Shown piece by piece: positions 48,377 to 58,134 of a stretch of 64,000 bases of DNA. Location of the stretch: NCBI GenBank assembly GCA_021521415.1, contig JAIQDT010000231.1, positions 930,001 through 994,000 on the forward strand, given 5' to 3'. The notes under the pieces were generated by a model, which had not been told where the DNA came from, ran no database searches, and was given only the letters and a program-made list of their open reading frames with translations. Source of the DNA: Bidens hawaiensis (taxonomy: Eukaryota; Streptophyta; Magnoliopsida; Asterales; Asteraceae). A program made the translations under genes and the position numbers. How positions within the stretch are numbered: position 1 is the first letter of the stretch; every line of letters starts with the position of its first letter.

Positions 48377-49665
48377 TATGTGTTACTGAGACATTCTAGA
48401 GCTTATAATGTTAATACTTCTCAATCAAGATGCAAGAAAGACAATGAGAAGAAGACTCTACAGATCGACGTGTACGTACTATTTAATCAGACACTACGGG
48501 TCGAGGTCAACTCGGGGTGACTTGGGGAAAGCCAAATACGCTTTGAGAATAGATAGGAGACATCATAATCTCTGAGAGGTTGCCCATTTATATTTTGAGC
48601 TTAATTGAACCTAACCTGTATCACAGAAGCGATGAAAACCATTTTAAGTTATTTACCTGCTTACAACATGTTTTCTTTATGTCATAATACAGCTGAACAT
48701 GGATCTATGTGACAGTCACGTAATTAGTATGATTCCTGTTCGGATCTTTTCTAAAACGTGGTAGTCCCTGTCGAGACTGAAATTTGATCCCGTGTACTTT
48801 ATTTCTAAGTTTTACTCTACTTATGTAGTTGTATGATTTTATACCTGGTTACTTGGTCTTGATCGTATCATTTAACTCTTTAAAGGATGTTTTAAAACTT
48901 AATTGCAAATTGTTCAAATTATAGGGGTTGTTTTGTAAAGTTTAATATCGGCGAAGTTATCCATAACTTCGCCTGTATAACTTTGACCCTATATATAAAG
49001 ATATTTCGGGTCAAACACTTTATTATTTTCAAAACCCGGCGAACTTATTCTCTGTTAACATAGGCGAAGTTATATCTCGATCAATCTGTGTTATTATTCT
49101 CAGTTTCTAATCCGATTAAAGGTGTGTAGGGTTGTTGTATCGTATATTCACTGACAATGGTGTTAATCAAAGGTCGTTTCGACCCGATTCGGGACCCGGT
49201 TTATTCGAAACCTCAACACCCGATTTTCAAACTTATTTTCACGTGGTCGTAATCATGTTGATCGTCTAGATCTCCATAAAAACATGTGTTTAACAGTCCG
49301 CAATCTCCAAATTGACCAAATCACATCGTTTGAAAGACTAAACTGTTGCCGATTCATATTCGGCGAAGTTACAGTTTAGGCGAAGTTATTCTTAACTTCG
49401 CCTGAGGTTTAACTTCGCCTGATAATTAATTATGTAACAGTATATGAGGCGAAGTTGTTGTTAGGCGAAGTTATCATTAACTTCGCCTGGCCCTTTTTTA
49501 TTTAACATTTATTAGGCGAAGTTCAAGTTGAGGCGAAGTTGTTCCCAACTTCGCCCCACCTCTAACTTCGCCTATACAGAATAAATCACAACTTCGCTCA
49601 TGGTAACAGGCAAACTTGTGATTTGCCTCGACGATTCTCTAACTTAGACTGTTTTGATTGCAGAA
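47551..49665 (+). other. Copia spacer between pol and the extra ORF
   Basis: About 2.1 kb with no recognised protein. It contains an (AAT)n microsatellite (about 48306-48375) and, from 48951 to 49600, a second cluster of at least a dozen GGCGAAGTT / AACTTCGCC motifs, many paired as hairpins (for example 49380-49402, 49449-49489, 49529-49556). This cluster ends about 65 bases before the extra ORF, as the first cluster does before gag. Confidence 0.8.
48306..48375 (+). repeat. (AAT)n microsatellite
   Basis: More than 20 uninterrupted AAT units. Confidence 0.95.
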
Positions 49666-52589
49666 ATGGCTGCTGTAGCTGGAGCAGGTGGTGCAGGTGG
49701 TGACGAAGGAGGAGATAACCAATGACAGTTTTTCCCGGGGCATAACATGTACATCACATTGGACCTGGATGCGAGCGGTGTTGATGATTTCCGCGAGATC
49801 ATCACGTTTCTACTCCGCTCGCGTATCTTCCACGCTATTACCACAACACTGCCGATATCTTTGCCAAACATAGAAGATTTCTGGCAGACAATGGAATACG
49901 ACTGTCGAGTCGAGCCCCCGGTTATGTGTGCAACGGTTAACAATCAGATAATACAGTTCTCGTCTGAACAGATCAGGGTGGCTTTACAGTTTGGGGATGA
50001 AACAAGAGACGATCCTACAGATTTCGTGGCTCCATTCAGAGATGGTGAGTTTCTGAGAATGGGATATTCTGGTCCCTTGGGGGATACTCAGAGACGCAAG
50101 GGGTTCTTGCTAGACCAATGGCGCTTTCTCATGCACGTGATGATCGTGTGTATGTCAGGGAGAAAGGCTGGTACAGATGGAATGGGTGCGACCATGCAGT
50201 CAGCGAAGACTGCACTGACTTACAATAAGCGTTACAGCTTTAGTCAGATGGTATTCTATGAGATAGATCGTCAAAGACGAGCGGTGGCGCGTGAGAGATT
50301 TCTTATGTATCCAAGATTTCTACAAATGATCTTGAATCATGTTGCTCCCACGTTACCTCAGCGCCGCCCAATTAGATATGTGGAAAGTGTAAGCAAGAGG
50401 ATCTTCGCTCAGTGTAGATCATCGAGTGCAAGAAGCAAGCCTGAGCTCCGTCCTCGACATACTCCATTATTCGGGTACTTGATCAACCCAGAGTATGTTC
50501 CAGCTCGTGGGGACGAGTTTCGGGATCCGGCACCACAACAGGCTGGAGCACCTCAACCACCTGAGGTACAACAAGCTATATCTGCTGCTCCTGTTGTGGC
50601 ACCGGAGGAGACTGTAGACCTTGATGCAGCGTTTGGTGGTCAAGGATTTTTTGATATGGAGCGTGTTGATCCTGAAGAAAATGTCCAGGCGTCGGTAGCC
50701 CGGGTTTCTAGTGTGAGTGTGGCTAGGGCAGCTACGACGGTGGCTGATTCTGATTCGTCAGATGATGATGTGGCTGAAGCTAGACGGATTTTAGTTACAC
50801 AAGAAAGGATTCATGGGAAGAGGAAGAGAGACAATGATGACAGTGATTCGGACTTTGAGGAAGATTTACATCAGTTGGTCCGTAGATCGAGAAGGGAGAG
50901 GACAGGTGCAGGTTCGGGAGCTGGTGAGAGCTCAAGGGTGGTACGTTTCACTCCACCCGCACTGTCCGGTATGACTATAGTCCCTACATCATTGCCTATT
51001 ACAAGGCCAAGCGCCACGGATGTTCCCGTGGTGGCTACCTCATCCTCATTCGGCCTCCCACCCACTACATTCCAACTCTCGACTCCGGAGATTGTATCTT
51101 TGCCACCTCCAACTCTTACTCCAACGGAGGTCATGGCAAGATTTATTGAGTCGACAGTTGTAGCTACTGCAAGGTTGTCGGTTACGATACCACCTGCGGT
51201 TATGTTTCCACCAACTTCTGAGGTGCCGGTTACATTGGGAATCCCTCCTCAGTACGCTCAAGACATATCACATCTGAGGTTTGATTTCGATGCAACCTTA
51301 TCCGACTCGGAACGAATAGAAGCGCTTGAAAGGGTCGTGGCAGAACAATCAAGGGTAAATCTTATCCAGACCCATGCTATTTAGCGCCTCGTTGCAGAGA
51401 ATCAGATTCAGTCGTCCCTGCTGATCGAACATGGTAAAATAATTGATGCCTTGAAACAGTTCTTGGCATCTCAGGGGGAGACGAGCTGTAAGGGTGATGA
51501 GCTGAGGACGAAGAAGCGTAATGATCGAGACGATGATCCCAATGCATCGAAAGGTGCAGGTGGAGAGTTGCCAAGAACTGAACAAGCTCTTGGGACTTCC
51601 ACATCTCAGGGGGAGTCAACAAGTGCAGCTGGCAGTTCAGGGGGTGATGAGGTGGTGGTTGTGGATGCTGAGGAGATGATGGATGATGATGTTATAGGTG
51701 ATGAGGATGTGTTACCTTTGGAGGAGATAGAGAAGATTGGGACTGAGATTGTTATTGATAGTGAGATTGAAGAGGGAGAGATTGTAGAGGAAAATGTTGA
51801 GCACGAAATTCCGGAAGTTGATAAGGCAGATATGGGTCAAGATACGGGATGTGATGAGACAGAATGGGAGGAGCAGCCAAGATGGAAAGAAGGCTACACT
51901 CAGTGGTTCGTAAAAACTAAGAAACCGGCGGTCCCTACTATGTTCAAGAAAAGTTACAACATCAGGGGTTATGCTGAATCGAAAAAGGGGATTATATGTT
52001 GGTTATATGATGAGCAGTTGAGGCTCTTTGTGATTAAAAGGTATGATGGTGTTCAATACTTCAAGAGGCTGTTGAGATCATTGAATACGTTGCCTGAATG
52101 TGAAGTGAAGGACTTAGCCAGATTGGGGTTAATAAACAGGAGTGATGATAACATGGCTAGGGTCATTGGAAAGATAGTATGGAAGGAAAGTATAAAGGAG
52201 AAAAGTTCGAGCTGTTGAAACCACAGAAAGGAAAGCTTGTTGAAGACAAAGACAGAGGAATGAGAGCAGATGGCAAGCCTTGGATGATCATGAAGTATAA
52301 GCTGATCCGGTGTATAAAAGAAGTGCCGATGAAACAAATGCCCAAGGATGTGCTCAAAGATCTGAAGTGGTGGTACGTTGATTGTGAAACAGCTGAGGCA
52401 GTAATGGAGGATGAAGATGAACAAGAGCTGCTGAGAGTGTATGATCCAATGCACTTGGTAAATTTGTCTCAAGCTGATCTGCAGGTGCTGAACGAGAAAA
52501 AGATATTTTATATTCCTGCTTGGAAAGAAGAAGCGAAGAAATATCAAAGAGTTGTTTCGGTTTGTGTACGAGAAGGTGTTCATGCTTAA
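49666..52589 (+). pseudogene. Copia extra ORF (sense, downstream of pol)
   Basis: The ORF opens at ATG 49666 with an Ala/Gly/Glu-rich start. It is broken by TGA at about 49720-49722, TAG at 51382-51384 and a frameshift near 52190, and is otherwise open for about 970 residues. The N-terminal domain (49747-50500) has a hydrophobic core with LLRSRIFHAI, IEDFW, VNNQIIQFSSEQIRVALQF and DQWRFLMHVMIVCMS. I recall similar ORFs downstream of pol in Asteraceae copia elements, where databases carry unreliable names. The middle is acidic, with SDSSDDD runs and a basic GKRKRD stretch like a nuclear signal. The end is Glu/Lys-rich. I see no signal peptide or membrane segment, so it does not look like an envelope protein. 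Function unknown. Confidence 0.75.
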
Positions 52590-52657
52590 AGATGAAAGAT
52601 ACAAGATTGTTGAAGAATACAAGACACGTGCTTGAAGATAGAGATATGAAGCTACTG

Positions 52658-52670
52658 CCAAGGGGGAGTC
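52658..52670 (+). other. Copia polypurine tract
   Basis: CAAGGGGGAGTC directly precedes the 3' LTR at 52671. Confidence 0.85.
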
Positions 52671-53092
52671 TGTTGGTACATGATGTCAGTAGTTCAGTGT
52701 CTAGTGTCTGTAATCGAGTTAGTTGGATTTGTATTTTGTATTAAGCGAAGTTCTCACAAGTTCGCTGATATAGGCGAACTTGTGGAACAAGCGAAGTTAG
52801 GGACAACTTCGCCTAAACATGTTAAGCGAAGTTGTCGTCTGTTATAAGTTTAGGTTACGGCAGGTTTTGCATAAGTATTTTACGAGTTGTTTACGAGTTG
52901 TTTAGAGTTTGTGTAATCGGTGATCAGTGAATCACGTGTTTCCAGTTGCAATACAACGTGTCTTTGTTTATTGTAACGTGTGTTTGATCGTGTTAACGTA
53001 TATCGTCTTCTACGCTCGTATCGTCTTACGTAGGGATTCCGCACCTACGTAGAACGAGATATATTCCGTGTAGATCCGGCTGGGAACCTACA
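52671..53092 (+). repeat. Copia 3' LTR
   Basis: It is identical to the 5' LTR except for three substitutions (near 52825, 52879 and 53022) and a 2 bp TA insertion near 53061. The first substitution breaks one pair of the 15 bp hairpin stem. Confidence 0.95.
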
Positions 53093-53097
53093 ACGAC

Positions 53098-53366
53098 CCT
53101 TCTATATATATTTATGAGAGGCTTCTAAAAACGAAATTTCTTTGCTATAACTGAATAAACGAAATAAATCATATTCTTCCAATCATAAAATACAAAATAA
53201 AAAAAATAAAAAAAAACTTTGAAAGATTGAAATGTAATTTTTATTAATCTCCTCAAACATTTAAAAAAGATATATTTTTTTATTTAGAAGATGCAAATGT
53301 ACAAATCATATATGTAATTTTTCATGCATGTGTAAGAAGTAAAAGTTAATATATATATATATATAT
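53098..53366. other. AT-rich host flank of the copia insertion
   Basis: No feature beyond A- and T-runs and a short (AT)n. Confidence 0.4.
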
Positions 53367-54043
53367 ATAGGGTAAGGATCCTAAGAGAACCATTGGTAAA
53401 TTGAGAACTTTGAGAACTATTTTGGACCACTAAAAAAACCATCTAAAAAAATATTAAAAAAATTATAAAACAAACAAAACCGAAAATTTTAAAAGAGTAA
53501 AAAAACCAAAATTCTTATATTTCATTCCGGTTTCATTAAAAAAAAACCAATTTTTTTTTCTTTTTAATTCGTATTATACCTATACACATATGTATACTTT
53601 TATTTAATCTCTAGTTACGTAATATACACATATGTACAGTATCATTTACCTTAAATTATACATATGTGTATAGGAAAAAACATGTGTGTACATATTATAC
53701 ATATATGTATAATAAAAAAAACCGATTGTTTTTCTTTTTAATTCGTATTATACCTATATACATATGTATATTTTCATTTAATCTCTAGTTATGTAATGTA
53801 CACATATATACATTATCAATTACCTTAAATTATACATATGTGTATAGGAAAAAAACATGTGTGTACATATATGTACATATTATACATATATGTATATGTA
53901 TAATTTAGCTAAAAAAACATGTGTTTACTTTTTTTATTTTTGTGTTTTATGATTTTTTTTATTTTTGGGTTTTCTTGTGGTCCAAAATGGTTCTCATAGT
54001 TCTCAATTCCCAAAAAGTTCTCACATGTTCCTGATCCTATATA
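53367..54043. mobile_element. MITE with about 70 bp TIRs and an internal tandem duplication
   Basis: The left end (TATAGGGTAAGGATCC, then TGAGAACTWTGAGAAC and TTTTGGACCAC) is repeated in inverse at the right end (about 53975-54043). Inside, two copies of about 190 bp (53525-53705 and 53722-53900) share TTCTTTTTAATTCG, TTAATCTCTAGTTA and TTATACATATGTGTATAGG. No coding. AT microsatellites at both borders hide the target duplication. Confidence 0.8.
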
Positions 54044-54169
54044 TATATATATTAAAAGTTAACGTACAAATTAAATTAATGTGCTAACTGTGAGAATCAA
54101 ATTGTATAACTATGTATACAAGTAGTGTAATTATGTAATTACATCGTAGGGTAATTACACCCACTACTA

Positions 54170-54490
54170 GAAAATTAGGCATTTGCGACCGTCCATTTCG
54201 GTTGCAAAACACTCGCAATTGCTCTTTTGCTACCATTTTGTGACCAATAATGTGGTCAGAAAAACGCCGGTCGGAACTGCTCTGTTGCGACCGTTTTGTG
54301 ACTGCTGATTTCTGACCGCAGTTGTCATTGCAAATACTGCTACCTCTGTTGCGGTCGCAAATCTTGCGACCACAGCTGCAGTCGCAAATTTTGTGACCAC
54401 TTTTTCCATCGCAAACTTGTAACCACTGCTGCAGTCGGAAATTTTGCCACCACTGTTGCGACCGCTGGCTAAATATTTGCGACCTCTTTT
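54170..54490. repeat. CACTA left subterminal repeats
   Basis: Short units around GCGACC, GTTGCGGTCGCAAA and TTTTGTGACC recur in both orientations. The ORF read through them is a repeat artefact. Confidence 0.8.
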
Positions 54491-54691
54491 TATTGTAACC
54501 ATTTAGTGGTCGCAAGGTAGTCGAATTTTTTTGATAAAAAACATTACAAATGATACACACACACAATTATATACACAAATAAAACTAAAAATTTCTATCA
54601 CAAACGTTCAATATAAACAAAATGTTATTCAACATCTATAAGCAAACAAAAAAAAAATTGTTATTCCTACCATTCTTCTATATCTAGTTAC

Positions 54692-54906
54692 ATATGAGCA
54701 ACTTTTGACACCAACTAGTCATTTGGGTTTGGATCTGTTAAGATGGAACGCGATACCTGCCAAACACATACTACACGTTATTACATACCACCATCACACG
54801 TTAAGCCATACCTATTAACTCAATAGGGTTTAAACAAATGATGAAATGGAGCTATAGCTCAAACCTTGAAGAATGCTAGCGTTGTGCTCCATTGTTCCTT
54901 GAGTGT
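54692..54906 (-). pseudogene. Ubiquitin-conjugating enzyme E2 exon pair
   Basis: Exon 54865-54906 reads TLKEQWSTTLAFFK between acceptor- and donor-like sites. Exon 54692-54756 reads SILTDPNPND, a stop codon, then LVSKVAHM. Together they match the C-terminal half of UBC8/UBE2D-type E2 enzymes (LKEQWSPALT, LLTDPNPDDPLVPEIAHM), which accept ubiquitin from E1. The intron position agrees with the known SK|V boundary. The active-site Cys exon is missing and a stop is present. Confidence 0.8.
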
Positions 54907-55114
54907 CTAAAATATGATACAGTTGTTAATGTTTAGATTGTAAACCTTGGTCCTAAATGCAACCTACACAAATATAAAGAAGGCAAAGACCAAATCATCA
55001 ATCCAAATACATGGTTAATAACAAACATTTAAAAACTACTAAATTAATGATTAAAGTAACTTTTTGTCATTTTATGCAGTGAAAATTGAAAGGCTAAGTA
55101 AAAAACTTACAGAA

Positions 55115-55335
55115 TCGAAAGGCTTATCATGTTAACCGAGAAATCAAGGATCGAAATCTTCACCGTTTGGACCAACAATTCGCCTATACCGAATAAGAAA
55201 TGAATAAATATTTAATCTTTTAAATATTTATGAGTTTTACAAAAACTGCTAAATAATAATCTTACAGATCCTCTAGTTTAGTCAAAGCAGCATAACTGAC
55301 GGGAATTGGGCATTCTAGAGCTGTTCCTTCAAGTC
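55115..55335 (-). pseudogene. Leucine-rich-repeat receptor kinase exon fragments
   Basis: Two blocks (55335-55265 and about 55195-55115) read LEGTALECPIP, ALTKLEDL and, with a frameshift, GPNGEDF then NMISLSIL. These follow the pattern of extracellular LRRs in the LRR VIII-2 receptor-kinase group (LEGTSMEGPIPASI..LT.L..LRISDL.G). Each block is about one LRR exon long. Identification rests on short peptides. Confidence 0.6.
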
Positions 55336-55752
55336 TCCTCAAGAAATACCAAAAAATACAAAAAACAACTTTACATTGAAAACAAATATTCAAAGTAAAT
55401 ATATTGAATAAGAAACAGTAGTTGATGACCTTAAAATATAAAATAGATATTAAAATAAATCCGGTTTCCTAAAATAGAAAATTTAATACGTTTTCTGTCT
55501 AATTCTTCGTAGGTAATATGACAAAAAAGTACATTCATTTAAATTAATTGTTCTAAAAACACTGTTTGTTTTCTATCAACTACAATAATTTCCTATATCC
55601 TTTACAATAATGCCAAAAAAGTATATTATTTACTCTCTTTTGGATTAATTGTTCTAAACCGAATCATGTATCGGGATAAAAATTATTTCTATATTGAACG
55701 TTTTTGCTTAGAATAATCTTGATTGCCTAATCATAAGTATGAACAAACATAC

Positions 55753-56175
55753 CTAAAAGAACACCAATTAGTAGCATCTCAGGACGGCTTAAAGTTTTCT
55801 TATTCTGAGCTGTGCAGTAAGACTTCTTATTAGTGTCATACATAAAATAGTAACAAGTACTATATGGCAACGCCCATCAACGTTGGAGAAAAACCTGAAT
55901 AGAAAGAACCGATACCGCCATTTTTATACATTTTCTGAACCGCAATACTCAAATTAGGATAAGCATCCGGACTCACAGTCAGCCGATCCTGTTAAAAACA
56001 AAAACCAAATAATTCAATTACTAACCAACAAAAAATATCATCAGTCTACAACAATGAATTGTTTACTATTTAAAGCTATTACCTTTTAAGACTTCAAGAG
56101 GATGACACACGAGGGTGCCGGCAATCCCTGCAGCCGCACCACCAACGGGCAATAGCGACTGGTGAGAGCCATGAG
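55753..56175 (-). pseudogene. Mitochondrial carrier fragment (adenine nucleotide transporter BTL1-like)
   Basis: Exon 56083 to about 56175 reads GGAAAGIAGTLVCHPLEVLK. Exon 55753-55988 continues DRLTVSPDAYPNLS, GSFYSGFSPTLMG and LSRPEMLLIG. The PLEVLK block is the Px[DE]xx[KR] carrier signature, and the combination matches the plant BTL1 branch of mitochondrial carriers, which exchange nucleotides across the inner membrane. Two consecutive exons with their intron are kept. In-frame stops occur in the second exon near 55855. Confidence 0.82.
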
Positions 56176-56712
56176 AGAGAAAAACTTAGTTTCACCGGAC
56201 CTAAAAAAAAAGCTCGTTTAGTTATTGGCCCGAGCATTAACAAGCATTGCAAATTTTTAAGTTTTACTTATTTTGGACTTGCACGTATTAATTTTTAAAT
56301 TCGTAAGAACACAATTTGTTCAAAGTTTCTAATAATAATTGGCGAGTCAAATTATAAGTACAAAAAAGTTGTATATTTTAAACCTAGATTATCCTTGTCT
56401 TCTCTATTGCATCCCTAAATCTGCGTATTGAAAACCTAATACACATAAACCTCTTGAGTTAAAACAAGCTGAGGTCGAGGCTAAACGAGCTCGGAACATA
56501 ATAATTAGTTTTGCAATCTGAACTGATAAATCACTAAAATGCATCTCTACACTATATACACCTAAACTGCCCTTGCAGCAAAACTATTATGTAGCAAAAA
56601 TAAGTTGACCAGGTTGTACTGTTAAACTGCACCAAATCCGTATGAATATCAAGTCTCGTTAAGAAACTAAAGTTAATTTTGTAATTTAAAAAAACAATAA
56701 TCAAAATATCAC

Positions 56713-56815
56713 CTTGGCGTCGTAGTTGTGAAGTTACATAATTTCTGTCATTCTGGTGCCATACAAAGTGGCAAGCCACATAAGGTTTCTGCACGGTTTC
56801 TAGGTTGCAAAGACC
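56713..56815 (-). pseudogene. ATG1-like autophagy kinase exon
   Basis: The exon reads SLQPR, then AETLCGLPLCMAPE, then after a small disruption IM.LHNYDAK, and ends at a donor-like AAG|GTGATA. This is kinase subdomain VIII of plant ATG1 (AETLCGSPLYMAPEIM), the autophagy-initiating Ser/Thr kinase. A small insertion and a stop break it. Confidence 0.82.
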
Positions 56816-57072
56816 TGCATATATAACTAGATTTATTTTTCATTTACAAGATACAAGGCTCCAAAGCATGACTCACTGGTGATATATAATGCAGTATTTT
56901 AGATTTAGGAATACTATAAATATATAATACTTTTTAGGATATTATCATGCTCTTCCTACATACAGTAGTAGCAACATCAGGTCATACGGCTAAAAGATAT
57001 TCAAAAAATGAATATAGACATTTTTATCAGATTGAATTAAGTCGTATTCACTAATCGTTAATTACTGAAATA

Positions 57073-57240
57073 CCTGAGGATTATCTCTCAGAAGTTTAAC
57101 AGCTACTATGAGACCTAGTGAAGTTGTTTCAAAGCTTGCAAACAGTACAAACATCAAGTTAGTGCAGTTGCATCTAACCGACTAAACATGAAGACTTGAA
57201 TAGGTTGCCGGAGTTAATCTGTAAGGAAGGCGAGAATATC
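57073..57240 (-). pseudogene. Cytochrome P450 exon (I-helix, CYP87-like)
   Basis: Between an acceptor-like TTTGCAG and a donor-like CAG|GTATTT the exon reads NLMFVLFASFETTSLGLIVAVKLLRDNPQV. The ASFETTS block is the oxygen-binding I-helix in its CYP85-clan form. Upstream of it the frame contains a stop. Only this exon is present. Confidence 0.75.
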
Positions 57241-57777
57241 TGCAAAAGAGATTCAGAATACAATAGAATTTCAATAAAAAAAACACTAATTAAGAACTTA
57301 AATCACACAAATGTAATCAGGCAACAAAAGCAGACAGTCAAAGAAATCAACTGAAGATAAACATCCAACGGTTGCGAAAATCCTACCTGATCTCACTTGC
57401 ATATTGAAGAAGCTAGGATTCAGGGCTGATTATGAACATGATTTCAGGAGTAGCGAGACAAGTTCTTCGGTTTCAATTCGCGTCGGTTTCAATTCATGGA
57501 AAATATTAGGTTAGATTGTTAATTATAATCATCATGGAAAAATATAGATAAACCATTGCTAAAATCAAATAGGTCAAAAAGATAAACTCAGCTTCAAATC
57601 ATCAATTCAACCTAATTGAGGCAATAATATCCACTTTCATATGTTTAATTAACTGAGTCACACATTATCTTTAACCTAACTGAGGCAAAAATTGATGAAC
57701 TAACAGATGCAATCGGCTTTAACTACTAACCTCACTGAACTAACGACGCAATTAGCTTCTCATACATATAGATAAAC

Positions 57778-58097
57778 TGTCATGAGTCCGATAGATAAGC
57801 AGACTGGTAACACACCAAAAATGGGTCAAGTCCAACAAGGAAAAAGTGAAAGAATTAAAGTGCAAACAAAGAAATTTCAGGACCACATTATGGTGCCATG
57901 TCAGCCATGACCTAACAGAATTCTGTTAGGATATTTCTATTTAATGTAATTATTGAGTGATCATGAGGTGGGCAATTTGTTAGATCTCATGACTCTATTA
58001 TTCCCATCTCCTTCTTTGTACTCTGTTCTTCCCATCCCTAATTCTCAGTTTTAAATAAACTCAATCTTTTGATTATTTGAGTGAGTAGTTCATTACA
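57778..58097 (+). repeat. Reina 5' LTR
   Basis: TGTCATGAG to CATTACA. Compared with the 3' copy it has about 10 and 18 extra bases near 57905 and 57982. Confidence 0.93.
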
Positions 58098-58134
58098 AAT
58101 TGGTGCTTTCATCGTTCCATTGCATCGATGGCAG

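Larger units (their letters stand above)
40716..53092 (+). mobile_element. Complete Ty1/copia (Sirevirus-like) element with an extra ORF, 12.4 kb
   Basis: LTRs at 40716-41135 and 52671-53092 are flanked by a 5 bp target duplication ACGAC (40711-40715, 53093-53097). Order: LTR, primer site, leader with hairpins, gag, protease-integrase-RT-RNase H, 2.1 kb spacer, extra ORF (49666-52589), polypurine tract, LTR. Integrase before RT defines Ty1/copia. The RT style and very long gag resemble Sireviruses, although the LTRs are short for that group. The LTRs differ by three substitutions and one 2 bp indel, so the insertion is young, yet the coding regions contain stops and frameshifts. Confidence 0.95.

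Noticed and set aside
49666..52589. Retroviral envelope gene in the copia element
   Set aside because: No signal peptide, cleavage site or membrane segment can be seen; the protein is acidic and soluble-looking.
54084..54566. Minus-strand Cys/Arg-rich ORF
   Set aside because: It reads through CACTA subterminal repeats; the same applies to ORFs at 63169-63594.
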